A stretch of 64,000 bases of DNA from Arthrobacter sp. 260. GTDB lineage: Bacteria; Actinomycetota; Actinomycetes; Actinomycetales; Micrococcaceae. The stretch spans positions 48,425 to 112,424 of the forward strand of contig NZ_JABFOE010000014.1 of the NCBI RefSeq assembly GCF_013116745.1. Reading direction: 5' to 3'. The notes below the pieces were generated by a model that ran no database searches, was not told the origin of the DNA, and was given only the letters and a program-made list of their open reading frames with translations. Below are positions 1-8,881 of this stretch, piece by piece. The translations under genes were made by a program, and so were the position numbers. The stretch's first letter is position 1; every line of letters starts with the position of its first letter.

Positions 1-144
1 CCGCGGCGCATGAACGACCCTACGCACCCCAGCGTCAATATGCCAATCAGGGCGACCAAGGGCGTGGGAGATTCGAGTTGTCCACCGTGGAACCGGCCCA
101 GTACGGTCACGGAAACGTAGACCCTGTCACCGTCGTTGAATGGA
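1..144 (-). other. Edge fragment, open minus-strand frame
   Basis: The minus strand is open in one frame from 144 to the window edge, and the translation ends with a short hydrophobic stretch (VALIGILTLG). It could be the beginning of a small membrane protein continuing beyond the window, but no start codon with a convincing Shine-Dalgarno sequence and no family signature is visible. I see nothing else in these bases. Confidence 0.15.
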
Positions 145-807
145 TTAGAGGCTCTCTACCGCCCGCAGGATGTCGGGCACTTCGGAACGCGTCGTATAGT
201 CGGTGTGGATATCCACAAACCGCACCGTCCCTCCCGCATCGACAATGAGGACAGTCGGGAACGGAATGGCAGGCGTGCCGTCAGTGTTGCTGTCCGCAAC
301 ATTGAACCCCAGCTTGGTGTGGGCGCTGCGGGCGTCGGAGCTTGGTTCCGTGACGATGCCGAGCTTGAAAGCGAGTCCGTTGGCGGGATCTGAAAGGACC
401 TCGAAATCTAGGTCGCCGGCCTGGACCGCGGCCTCGCTGCCGGTGGGATGTTGCGGACTAATCGCTATCAACTTGATGTCCTGCTCGACCAGGCTAGGCA
501 GGAGTTCACTCTGGTAGGTCTTGAGCGTTATGTTGCAGTAAGGGCACCAAGCACCGCGGTAGAACACCAGCACTGCAGGCGCGGATGACAGTACCTCCGA
601 TAGCTTCACCTCATTGCCGTCCCGCCGGAGCAACAGAGCATCCGGCATCTGTTCACCGACAGTGACTGCCTCGACCGGTACTCCAGCGGATCGAAGGTCC
701 GCCTGTTCCGCGGCGAAGGTACCAGCCAGATCCTTCCCAATCTGGGAATCGAATCCCTGGTTAAATTCTGCCACCTGCTCCTTGATGCTTGTGCTGCTAT
801 GCGACAT
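145..807 (-). CDS. Peroxiredoxin-like (AhpC/TSA) protein
   Basis: A 220-residue thioredoxin-fold protein. The active-site region reads FYRGAWCPYCN, placing a CxxC pair at Cys88 and Cys91 after a beta strand, as in the peroxiredoxin-like family in which the peroxidatic Cys is followed closely by a second Cys. It probably reduces peroxides in the cytoplasm; no signal peptide is visible. The ATG has an AGGAG six bases upstream, which supports the start. It is monocistronic as far as can be seen, with a 205-bp gap to the next gene. The family is clear; the physiological substrate and reductant are not. Confidence 0.85.
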   Translation of the reverse strand: MSHSSTSIKEQVAEFNQGFDSQIGKDLAGTFAAEQADLRSAGVPVEAVTVGEQMPDALLLRRDGNEVKLSEVLSSAPAVLVFYRGAWCPYCNITLKTYQSELLPSLVEQDIKLIAISPQHPTGSEAAVQAGDLDFEVLSDPANGLAFKLGIVTEPSSDARSAHTKLGFNVADSNTDGTPAIPFPTVLIVDAGGTVRFVDIHTDYTTRSEVPDILRAVESL

Positions 808-1012
808 GACAATCTCCTGTATCTCCGGCCCAACCGGACTTGGGCTGCACCTCAGACACTAGATGGCCCAATGAACTTCAGGGTGATAGCCGTCACACAA
901 ATTCATATAACTGCCCCATGCCAGTCACGGACAGACCCAACTGGCCATTGATCTCCTACCGCGCAGGCGACGGCCCTGGTCCGTGTTTCCGTGTTGATCG
1001 CGGCGGCCCCGC

Positions 1013-1438
1013 CTAGGCTCTGGCGTAGGCGTCGTAACCCGCAGGCGATTCAGTTCGTTCGAAAGCATCATCAGCATGGCCCAAAAGCACTGCTTCAGGT
1101 TCTTCCTCGACAGCCATTTCACCGGCACACAGGGGTCGGAGCAAGAGGGCTTCCTGCTGCTTGGTGAGAAAGAGCGGGAAGCTGATGGCCAAGTGCGCAT
1201 GACACAGGGCCGAGGTGATCCAGTAGGTGCCATCGATGCCGCCCATGACGTCGGCGACCATTGCACTGATACGACGCCGGTCGATCGAGATGCCGTGCTT
1301 GGCCAGGGCGAGCCGGGCTGGGTGGTGCTCAATGTGAGTCTGGGCAACCATGTTGGCGGTGTGGATCGCGCGCAGCTGACTCGGTGTCCAGACGCGGTCG
1401 AAGATGCGGGCTGAGGGAAAAGCTGGGACTGTGCTCAT
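1013..1438 (-). CDS. Hypothetical protein
   Basis: A 141-residue protein that I do not recognise. The ATG at 1438 is preferred over an in-frame upstream ATG at 1501 because AGGA lies six bases before it and the extra N-terminal residues look non-coding. The product is soluble with no membrane segment. It has a basic, His-rich helical stretch (residues 20-50) and an acidic tail. It has no evident operon partner: the peroxiredoxin-like gene on one side and the GH51 gene on the other are each separated by more than 200 bp. It could be a conserved Micrococcaceae protein of unknown role. Confidence 0.5.
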   Translation of the reverse strand: MSTVPAFPSARIFDRVWTPSQLRAIHTANMVAQTHIEHHPARLALAKHGISIDRRRISAMVADVMGGIDGTYWITSALCHAHLAISFPLFLTKQQEALLLRPLCAGEMAVEEEPEAVLLGHADDAFERTESPAGYDAYARA

Positions 1439-1737
1439 TGTGTTCCTGAGATGTGAGAGTGAAGTGCTTTGTTTAACCCATATGTGAGGCAAGTCATTCA
1501 CGGGTGAGGCGTGCAGTCGTCACCAGGTGCCGCCAGCGATCACCGCCGAACGCTCGGCATGACCTGTCTTCTACATTTTTCTAGGGTACGTTCGAAATTC
1601 TTCTGGTTGGGGGCGGATCCCAGACCCTGCGCGAAAGCTTCGTCATTCCTACAGATAGTGCGCATTCGCTGCAGTCTCGGGCAGCTCAACTCCTGTGTGA
1701 TACATCTCTACGTGTCCAACATCATGACCCACCACAG

Positions 1738-3243
1738 CTAGGTGAGACTGATGGCTGACCATGACACGGGTGGAAGCGTCACTGTAATCGTCCCGTCGTC
1801 GACAGAGGCACCGTCGAGTGCTTTGAGGCCGACCCGGTGCTGGTTATCGAACGTGTTCTTCGCGTAGACGTCGTCGTCGTGCAGAGTGAGCGCCTCGGTG
1901 ATCGTGGTGGCATGAAGATCGGTGACGTCGATCGAGACTTCGATCGATTCGGTTTGGCTGCGATTCACGAGGAACACCGCCGACGCGCCGGCCTCAACAT
2001 CCATGGTCGCCACCGCGTCGACGAGGGGCGCACGGCCGTAGACGGAGGTCTCGTAGGTGTCTACCTCGATGGTTGGGCGAAGGATTTCACCGCGGGCTAG
2101 GCGTGCGGTGACCGAAAAGGGGAAAAAGGTGGTTTGACGCCATGCAGCACCACCTGGTTCGGTCATGATCGGCGCGATGACGTTGACGAGTTGCGCCAGG
2201 GACGCAGACGCGACTCTGTCGTGGTTCTTGAGCAGGGTGATCATGAGGTTGCCGAGCACGACGGCGTCGGCGACGGAATAGACGTCCTCGAGTTGGCGGG
2301 GCGCATAAGTCCACTGGTCGTTGACCTCGCCGGAGGCTTGGTGCTCGTCGAGGTACCAGATGTTCCACTCGTCGAAGGACAGGTTGATGGTCTTGTCGCT
2401 ACGCAATTTGTGTTTGACGTGATCGGCGGCGGCGACAACGGCTTGGATGAAGTACTCCATGTTCAACGACGAGGCCAGGTAAGAATCGAGGTCGCCGCCG
2501 CGCTCTTGGTAGTAGGCATGGCAGGAGATGTAGTCCACGTGTTCGTAGGCGTGTTCAAGCACGATGCGCTCCCAGTCGCCAAAGGTGGGCATCGAGGAAC
2601 CGGAGGATCCACAGGCTACGAGTTCGAGGGTTTTATCCGCCGCTTTCATAGCCTGTCCGGTGCGGGCAGCGAGCTGCCCGTATGCGTCGGCGCTCATGTA
2701 TCCAGTCTGCCAGGGTCCGTCCATCTCGTTTCCCAGACACCACATGCGGATGTCGTAGGGCTCCACAGCGCCGTTGGCGACCCGTTGGTCGCTTAATGCA
2801 GTTCCCGATGGGTGGTTGGCGTACTCCAGGAGGTCGAGGGCACTCTCGATCCCGCGGGTCCCGAGGTTCACTGCCATCATCAACTCGGCTCCGGTGAGTT
2901 TGCACCAGCGAACAAACTCGTCGATGCCCATCTGGTTCGACTCCAGGGCATGCCAAGCGAGGTCACGGCGGACCGGGCGCTGATCGCGTGGGCCCACACC
3001 GTCTTCCCACCGGTAGCCGGAGACGAAGTTGCCGCCCGGGTAGCGGATCGTTGTCGAGCCGAGCTCTTTGACCAACTCGACCACGTCGAGCCGAAACCCG
3101 TCCTCGTTGGCGGTGGGGTGATCCGGCTCGTAGATCCCGCCGTATACACACCGGCCAAGGTGCTCTACAAACGAACCGAAGATCCTACGATTCAGGGGCG
3201 CGACGACCGCCGAACGCTCAATGACAATATGGGCCTTGGTCAC
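1738..3243 (-). CDS. Alpha-L-arabinofuranosidase, GH51
   Basis: A 501-residue retaining glycosidase that removes terminal alpha-L-arabinofuranosyl residues from arabino(xylo)-oligosaccharides. The family signature IRYPGGNFVSGY, the acid/base region WCLGNEMDGPW (Glu in GNE) and the nucleophile region SFDEWNIWY (Glu in DEW) are all present. There is no signal peptide, so it acts on imported oligosaccharides. The GTG at 3243 is chosen because AGGA lies seven bases upstream; an ATG at 3369 would overlap the xylanase gene and add atypical residues. It is the last gene of the xylan cluster, 97 bp after GH10, and could have its own promoter there. Confidence 0.92.
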   Translation of the reverse strand: MTKAHIVIERSAVVAPLNRRIFGSFVEHLGRCVYGGIYEPDHPTANEDGFRLDVVELVKELGSTTIRYPGGNFVSGYRWEDGVGPRDQRPVRRDLAWHALESNQMGIDEFVRWCKLTGAELMMAVNLGTRGIESALDLLEYANHPSGTALSDQRVANGAVEPYDIRMWCLGNEMDGPWQTGYMSADAYGQLAARTGQAMKAADKTLELVACGSSGSSMPTFGDWERIVLEHAYEHVDYISCHAYYQERGGDLDSYLASSLNMEYFIQAVVAAADHVKHKLRSDKTINLSFDEWNIWYLDEHQASGEVNDQWTYAPRQLEDVYSVADAVVLGNLMITLLKNHDRVASASLAQLVNVIAPIMTEPGGAAWRQTTFFPFSVTARLARGEILRPTIEVDTYETSVYGRAPLVDAVATMDVEAGASAVFLVNRSQTESIEVSIDVTDLHATTITEALTLHDDDVYAKNTFDNQHRVGLKALDGASVDDGTITVTLPPVSWSAISLT

Positions 3244-3340
3244 AACATCATCCTGTTCATAGTTACGTATGAGGGCAGCCCGATTCCGGACCATCTGTCG
3301 GGTGGGCGTGGGTATGGTAGTTGGCGGGATCACGCCAGAG

Positions 3341-4597
3341 TCAGCTGAATCGGACGGTGTCCGTTTCACGCCCCCGGGAGAGCGAGACGGGCGCAGTCTG
3401 CCCGTCTCGCTTGATCACGTAATCACCGAAGAAGCCCGTGATCGACAAGCGACCGTCATCATCCGTGCGCATCGACGTTTGTGGCAGCCACCATTCGTCC
3501 TTAACCAGCGACTGGAGTGCGTGATACGACGGTTTCGGCGTGCCGTCGGCGCGAACCAACCCGCCCGGCGCGCCGAGCCACGCCCCGTCGTCGGTGAATC
3601 CCCAGTAGGTGATGGCCTGCACTGCTGGGTGGCCCACGAGTGAGCGATAGTGGCGGACAATTTCGTCCGCTTGCCTCGCCTCTCCCTCGGGCGTTGATGG
3701 CCAGGATGGGATCTGATAGTCGTTGAGGTCGACGATCTCCGGCGGCATGAGCTCCCCCGACAGCAGAGTCGTCTCGGTCAGATGGAGGGGCAACCCGAAG
3801 CGGGCGAATCGGTCGACCATCGCGAGCATGGTCTCTTCACCCCAATATCCCTGATGCATGTGCGTCTGCAGGCCGATCGCGTCCACGGCGATCCCCGCTT
3901 CAACCACGCGCTCGATCAGAGCTTCGTAGTCGCTCGACAAGTCGAAGTCGTTCAGAACGAGCGTCGCCGAAGGGTTCGAGGCCCGAGCTTCCTCGAACGC
4001 AAGCTGAATCATGGGCACGCGCCCAATGCTCTGCGCAAGCCGGGTGATACCGTTTTCCTCTGCAGTGAACACGGGCATGATGACGGCTTCGTTGATGGCG
4101 TCCCACGTGTCGATGACCCCGGCAAAGTCGGTCACCTCACGTCGGATCCTCTCGCGTTGCAGCCGCTCGATCTCGGCCACCGGTAGACCGGTGAGCCACT
4201 CGGGCGCGAGCGTGTGCCAGGTAAGCGGATGCCCCTTCACCGTCACCCCGTGCTCAGCGAACCACGAGGCGGTCCGCTGAAGTCTTCGGGTGTCAGGCTT
4301 GCCGCGGGTCGGCTCGAATCCTCGGCAGTAGAACGGAAGGGTCGCAGTGTTAAAGAGGTCGAACCACATCGTCTCGAGCTCCGGCAGGCTGGCGAGCCCG
4401 GCCCCTCCGAAAACGGGATCCGCCGCAGCATCCTGCTCGGTCTCCCCATTGGCGATCGGAATGAAATCGAAACCGATGTTGCCGAAGGCGAAGTCATGAC
4501 GCAGCTGTTCAACAGTGACATCCGCGTCGCGCACCGGGTTGCCGACGGAGTCCAGCACGGTGACCTGCGCGGTCACCCCGCGGTGATCGACACTCAT
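3341..4597 (-). CDS. Endo-1,4-beta-xylanase, GH10 (cytoplasmic)
   Basis: A 418-residue GH10 enzyme. Visible motifs are HPLTWH (substrate binding), WDAINEA with the acid/base Glu, IGLQTHMHQGYW, and LHLTET with the nucleophile Glu. The N-terminus (MSVDHRGVTAQVTVLD) has no signal peptide and begins with a short beta-sandwich-like stretch before the barrel, so the enzyme probably trims imported xylo-oligosaccharides rather than polymeric xylan outside the cell. Its ATG overlaps the stop of the GH3 gene by 4 bp (ATGA), indicating translational coupling in the sugar operon. Confidence 0.9.
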   Translation of the reverse strand: MSVDHRGVTAQVTVLDSVGNPVRDADVTVEQLRHDFAFGNIGFDFIPIANGETEQDAAADPVFGGAGLASLPELETMWFDLFNTATLPFYCRGFEPTRGKPDTRRLQRTASWFAEHGVTVKGHPLTWHTLAPEWLTGLPVAEIERLQRERIRREVTDFAGVIDTWDAINEAVIMPVFTAEENGITRLAQSIGRVPMIQLAFEEARASNPSATLVLNDFDLSSDYEALIERVVEAGIAVDAIGLQTHMHQGYWGEETMLAMVDRFARFGLPLHLTETTLLSGELMPPEIVDLNDYQIPSWPSTPEGEARQADEIVRHYRSLVGHPAVQAITYWGFTDDGAWLGAPGGLVRADGTPKPSYHALQSLVKDEWWLPQTSMRTDDDGRLSITGFFGDYVIKRDGQTAPVSLSRGRETDTVRFS

Positions 4598-6966
4598 GAG
4601 GCAGTCCGTGCGACCTCGATGAACCTCGGGTGGAAGGCCCGGTCGAACCCCACGACGCGGGCTTCACCGGAGAGCTGCACCGAGTGCGTGACCCGCAGGT
4701 CGGTGCTCGACGCTCCGAGAGCAACGACGATCTCTCCCGGTTCGACTACCCGTTCGCCGTTTCGGCCGGTGAAGCAGGTGACATCTGCAGGGACGTGTAT
4801 CGAGAGCTCGACGGACTCCCCCGGCAACAGATCAACGCGCTGAAACCCGATCAGACGCTGCACCGGGCGTACCACTGACGCGACCGGATCGTGGACGTAA
4901 ACCTGGACGATTTCTGACCCAGATCGGTCTCCCGTATTGCGGAGGCGGAGGCCGAGGGTCGCCGTGCCGTCGACTCCGACCGTATCCGGCCCGTGCTGGC
5001 CGGCGCTCCAGTCAAAGGTCGTGTACCCGATCCCGTGCCCGAACGCGAAGGCCGCGGTCGGGTCGATGCTCGACACGCCGTTGGAGCGCGCCAGGGGGGC
5101 GGCCAGGTATGTGGACGGCTGCGTTCCCTCAGAGGCAGGGATACTGACAGGCAGGCGCCCACTCGGATTAACCCGGCCGGAGAGGATGCCGGCGAGTGCG
5201 GCAGTGCCTTCTTCTCCTGAGAAGAACGCTTGCACGATCGCGGCGGCGCCCGTGACAGCCGATCCCAATGCGTACGGACGCCCAGCAAGCAGGGTGACGA
5301 CGGCAGGAGTGGATGTTGCCAGGACGGCGTCGAGAAGGTTCTGCTGGGCGCCGGGCAGGCGGAGCGACTCGACATCGCAGCCCTCACCGCTTGTACCGCG
5401 GCCAAAAAGCCCGGCACGGTCGCCGAGGGCGACGATGACGACGTCCGCCCGCATTGCAGCATCCACCGCTGCGGAAATCCCGGCGGTTTCTCCTCCGTCG
5501 ATAGTCGTGCCTGGCACGTATTCGATGTCGGCTTCGGGAAATTCGATGCGGAGGCTATCCAGCAGGGTTGGCAGTTTGATACCGAGGGGTGTGTCAGGAT
5601 GCTGCACGCCGACATGCGCGGGGAACGAGTAGCAGCCGAGCACGGCGAAGGGGTCGTCGGTCGTCGGTCCGACGACAGCAATCCGGCGCGGCCCTGCGAG
5701 TGGAAGAGTCCCGTCGTTGCTCACCAGCACGATAGATTGTTCGGCGATCTCTCGGGCGACCGCCCGATTGCCGGCATTGTCCAGGTCGATGGTCCCGCGG
5801 ATGCCTTCAGCGTTGTCCACGGCGACGTCCCGCAACGCTGTGGGCGTGGCATCCCAGTCAGGGTCAAGCAGTCCGAGTTCGGCTTTCTGGCGCAGCACAC
5901 GCCGGAGGGCACGATCTATGACCGCCTCGGGCAGGTCGCCCGACCGGACCGCTTCAACCAGCGGCGCGCCGAAGGTCTTCACCGTCGGCAGTTCGACGTC
6001 CACGCCCGCGGTAAGCGCGAGGGCGGCGGCCTCGCCCCACGAACCCGCGACGCCGTGCAGCAGTTTTAGAAAGGCGATCCCGAAGTAGTCGGCCACAACG
6101 GTGCCGTCGAAACCCCAGGTGTCGCGCAGGACTCCGGTGAGCAGCGACTCGTCGGCCGCGGATGGGACGCCGTCGATGTCGGTATAGGAGTGCATGACCG
6201 AACGCGGTTTGCCTTCCCGCATAACCATTTCGAACGGGACGAGCAGCACGTCAGCAAGTTCACGAGGACCCACCGATACCGGCGCGAGGTTACGGCCGGC
6301 TTTAGACGCCGAGTATCCGACGAAGTGCTTGAGAGTTGCAACGATTCCTGCGGACTCAAGGCCACGGACGTACGACGTTCCGATGGTGCCGATGAGATAC
6401 GGGTCTTCACCAATAGTCTCTTCGACGCGACCCCAGCGGGCATCCCGGACCACGTCGAGCACCGGAGCAAGGCCCTGGTGGATGCCGACCGAGCGCATGT
6501 CGGACCCTATGCGGTGTGACATCCGCTCAATGAGCCCCGGATTGAACGAGGCCCCCCAGGCGAGGGGTACCGGATAGGCGGTCGCCCCCCAGGTGGCGAA
6601 GCCGGCAAGGCACTCTTCATGCGCAACAGCCGGGATGCCAAACCGGTTGGATGCCGCGATCCGGCGCTGGCTGCGGAGGAGCGACAGCGCTCCGAGCGCC
6701 GGGTCTACCGGAGCGGAGCCGAACGGCCGAGTCAACTGGCCGAGCCCGTTCGGCAGGAGCGCATCGAGGTCGACGACGTCGTCCATGTCGTTTTGATGCG
6801 GAGCAACGTCCCCGCCTTCATTGGACGCGCCGACCCAGACGCCAAACAACTGGGCGATCTTCTCCTCGAGCGTGAGCTCAGCAAGGAGCGCTTCGGCTCG
6901 GTCGGAAGCGGATGAGGTGACGTCGTGCCATGCCAGCGTGGTCGTCGTGGATGTCGTGGTGCTCAA
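4594..6966 (-). CDS. Beta-xylosidase/beta-glucosidase, GH3
   Basis: A 790-residue glycoside hydrolase family 3 enzyme that releases monosaccharides from the non-reducing ends of beta-linked oligosaccharides. The N-terminal barrel holds GEDPY (about 186-190), TLKHFVGYS (211-219) and the predicted nucleophile Asp293 in VVADYFG. An alpha/beta sandwich follows, then a C-terminal fibronectin-III-like domain (GSEIVQVYVHD, GFQRVDL). There is no secretion signal. The context of GH10, GH51 and a lipoprotein-type importer favours a xylosidase role like BxlA of Streptomyces, but specificity between xylose and glucose cannot be read from the sequence. It lies 8 bp after the permease gene. Confidence 0.9.
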   Translation of the reverse strand: MSTTTSTTTTLAWHDVTSSASDRAEALLAELTLEEKIAQLFGVWVGASNEGGDVAPHQNDMDDVVDLDALLPNGLGQLTRPFGSAPVDPALGALSLLRSQRRIAASNRFGIPAVAHEECLAGFATWGATAYPVPLAWGASFNPGLIERMSHRIGSDMRSVGIHQGLAPVLDVVRDARWGRVEETIGEDPYLIGTIGTSYVRGLESAGIVATLKHFVGYSASKAGRNLAPVSVGPRELADVLLVPFEMVMREGKPRSVMHSYTDIDGVPSAADESLLTGVLRDTWGFDGTVVADYFGIAFLKLLHGVAGSWGEAAALALTAGVDVELPTVKTFGAPLVEAVRSGDLPEAVIDRALRRVLRQKAELGLLDPDWDATPTALRDVAVDNAEGIRGTIDLDNAGNRAVAREIAEQSIVLVSNDGTLPLAGPRRIAVVGPTTDDPFAVLGCYSFPAHVGVQHPDTPLGIKLPTLLDSLRIEFPEADIEYVPGTTIDGGETAGISAAVDAAMRADVVIVALGDRAGLFGRGTSGEGCDVESLRLPGAQQNLLDAVLATSTPAVVTLLAGRPYALGSAVTGAAAIVQAFFSGEEGTAALAGILSGRVNPSGRLPVSIPASEGTQPSTYLAAPLARSNGVSSIDPTAAFAFGHGIGYTTFDWSAGQHGPDTVGVDGTATLGLRLRNTGDRSGSEIVQVYVHDPVASVVRPVQRLIGFQRVDLLPGESVELSIHVPADVTCFTGRNGERVVEPGEIVVALGASSTDLRVTHSVQLSGEARVVGFDRAFHPRFIEVARTAS

Positions 6967-6974
6967 GGGAAGTC

Positions 6975-7847
6975 CTAACCTTTGACGGCGCCGGTGAGTC
7001 CGCCGACGATGCGACGCTCGAACAGCGTGAAGAATATCAGTGCAGGAATCATGGACAGTGAGGTGAAGGCGAGTACCTTTGCCGTGTCCACCGAATACTG
7101 CGAAGCGAACGCCTGAACGCCGAGCGGCAGGGTGTAGGTCGCCTGGTCGCTGAGGATGAACAGTGGCAGAAGATAGCTGTTCCAGCTCGCCACGAAAGCG
7201 AGGATACCCGTCGTCACCACGCCCGGCAGTGACAGAGGAACGACCATCCGGAAGAAGAAACCCAGCCGGCTGGTGCCGTCGATCGACGCAGCCTCTTCGA
7301 TTTCATCGGGGATTGCCTTGAGGAACGGCACCAGGATGATGATCGTGACCGGCAAGCCGAAGGCGATCTGCGGGAGAATCACGCCAGCCAAACTGTTCAT
7401 CAGGCCCAGATCCCTGACGAGGATGTAGAGGGGCGTAATGGCCACGGTCATCGGGAACATGAGCCCGGCGGCGAACAGCGAATACATCGCTCCGCGACCG
7501 GCAAACCTGTAGCGTGCGAGTATGAAGCTTGCCATCAGGCCGAGCGTCACCACACCGATGGTCGTCGCGAGCCCGGCAATCATTGAGTTGCCGACCTGCT
7601 GCCAGAAGGTCGAGCTCGCGAGCACCTCCGCATAGTTGTCGAAGTTCCACGGGTTCGGGAATCCTGCGGGCGAATTGGTGATCTGGGAGTTGTCGCGGAA
7701 CCCACCGAGGATGATGTAGATGACTGGTCCGAGACAGAGCGCGATGAAAACAAAGGCGATGAAGTAGGTCGCTGGGCTGCCCCACTCCTGGCGGTCACTC
7801 GATAGACGCTTTTTGTGCGGGCGCGTGGGAGCTTCGAGAACTGCCAT
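6975..7847 (-). CDS. Sugar ABC transporter permease (MalG-like)
   Basis: A 290-residue inner-membrane permease with about six helices. It carries the EAA-type cytoplasmic loop EEAASIDGTSRLGFFFRMVVP (first residues EEAASIDG) that docks the ATPase, and it ends in the typical RIVGGLTGAVKG tail of CUT1 MalG-type proteins. The correct start is the ATG at 7847, not the upstream extension of the frame: AAGGAAAG precedes it and it overlaps the stop of the partner permease by one base (TGATG). It works with the adjacent permease and the lipoprotein to import oligosaccharides, probably xylo-oligosaccharides. It corresponds in position to bxlG. Confidence 0.92.
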   Translation of the reverse strand: MAVLEAPTRPHKKRLSSDRQEWGSPATYFIAFVFIALCLGPVIYIILGGFRDNSQITNSPAGFPNPWNFDNYAEVLASSTFWQQVGNSMIAGLATTIGVVTLGLMASFILARYRFAGRGAMYSLFAAGLMFPMTVAITPLYILVRDLGLMNSLAGVILPQIAFGLPVTIIILVPFLKAIPDEIEEAASIDGTSRLGFFFRMVVPLSLPGVVTTGILAFVASWNSYLLPLFILSDQATYTLPLGVQAFASQYSVDTAKVLAFTSLSMIPALIFFTLFERRIVGGLTGAVKG

Positions 7848-8872
7848 CACTTCTTTCCTTCTGTTAGAGCACCGGCGGTGTCCCGCGAAAGAACGAACCG
7901 TTGGTAGATCAATGCGATGACCAGGGAGATCAGGAACATGACGACGGCGACAGCACTGCCGTAGCCGAAGTTGCCGGACGTGCGCCCGTTGGCGACCATG
8001 TAGGTGGCCATGGTTGAGGTTCCGGCAGTCGAAGCGACGTACTGGCCCCAGATGATGAAGACCAGGTCGAACAACTGCAGCGAGCCGATGATGGACAGAA
8101 ACGCCCAGATCCGCACGGTCGGCCCGAGCAGTGGCAAGGTGATAGAGCGTTGAGTCTGCCAGTAGCTGGCGCCGTCGATCGCGGCCGCCTCGTACAGTTC
8201 GTCCGGGATGCTCTGCAACCCGGCGAGGAAAAGAATGACGGCGAAGCCGATGTACTTCCACGAAATGATCACCATGAGGGACCAGATGGCGATGCTCGGG
8301 TCAGAGAGCCAGTCCCTTTGGAAGGCTCCCAATCCGATGTTTTCGAGCAGCCCATTGACGGAACCGGATGTCTGCAGCATGAGACCCCAGCCAATCCCGA
8401 CAATGACCTCGGAGATGATGTAGGGAACGAAGATGAGCACGCGGATGAGCGACCGGCCACGGATCTTCCGGTTGAGCAAGAGCGCGAGGACGATCGCAAT
8501 AGGTCCCTGGAGGACCAGGGAGAGCACCAGGATGAACCCGTTGTGGCGCAGCACGTCGTGGAACGCGCTGTCCGCGAAGATGATCATGTAATTTTGGAAA
8601 CCGACAAAATCGGTAGCTGGCCCAAAGCCCTTCCAGCGAAAGAAACCGTAGTATCCGGCGAGGACGACCGGGAGGATCACGAAGCCGACAAAAACGACAA
8701 TCGCTGGCCCGGCCAGAAGCATGATCTCGAGGCGCTTGCGCCAATCCGTTGGACGCCGTCTGGGCCGCGGTGCGGCAGGGGACGTCGCGCGAGCGCCATC
8801 CCCTGCCGTTACCGTGCCCCGCGGCGGCTGCTGGTCCGTCAACAACGGAGCACCCCCTGCAGGTTCAGTCAT
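7847..8872 (-). CDS. Sugar ABC transporter permease (MalF-like)
   Basis: A 341-residue CUT1-type permease. A basic, Pro-rich cytoplasmic N-terminus of about 45 residues (PRPRRRPTDWRKRLE) precedes six predicted transmembrane helices. The EAA loop appears as YEAAAIDGASYWQTQRSITLP (first residues YEAAAIDG). It pairs with the MalG-like permease immediately downstream, whose ATG overlaps its TGA. No ATP-binding subunit is encoded next to it, so the complex must use an ATPase encoded elsewhere, as in actinobacteria where MsiK serves several importers. It corresponds in position to bxlF. Confidence 0.92.
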   Translation of the reverse strand: MTEPAGGAPLLTDQQPPRGTVTAGDGARATSPAAPRPRRRPTDWRKRLEIMLLAGPAIVVFVGFVILPVVLAGYYGFFRWKGFGPATDFVGFQNYMIIFADSAFHDVLRHNGFILVLSLVLQGPIAIVLALLLNRKIRGRSLIRVLIFVPYIISEVIVGIGWGLMLQTSGSVNGLLENIGLGAFQRDWLSDPSIAIWSLMVIISWKYIGFAVILFLAGLQSIPDELYEAAAIDGASYWQTQRSITLPLLGPTVRIWAFLSIIGSLQLFDLVFIIWGQYVASTAGTSTMATYMVANGRTSGNFGYGSAVAVVMFLISLVIALIYQRFVLSRDTAGALTEGKK

Positions 8873-8881
8873 TATCTGCTG

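Noticed and set aside
7848..8261. Extended upstream part of the frame containing the MalG-like permease
   Set aside because: It is Arg/His-rich translation of the MalF-like gene in another frame; ATG 7847 has the ribosome-binding site.
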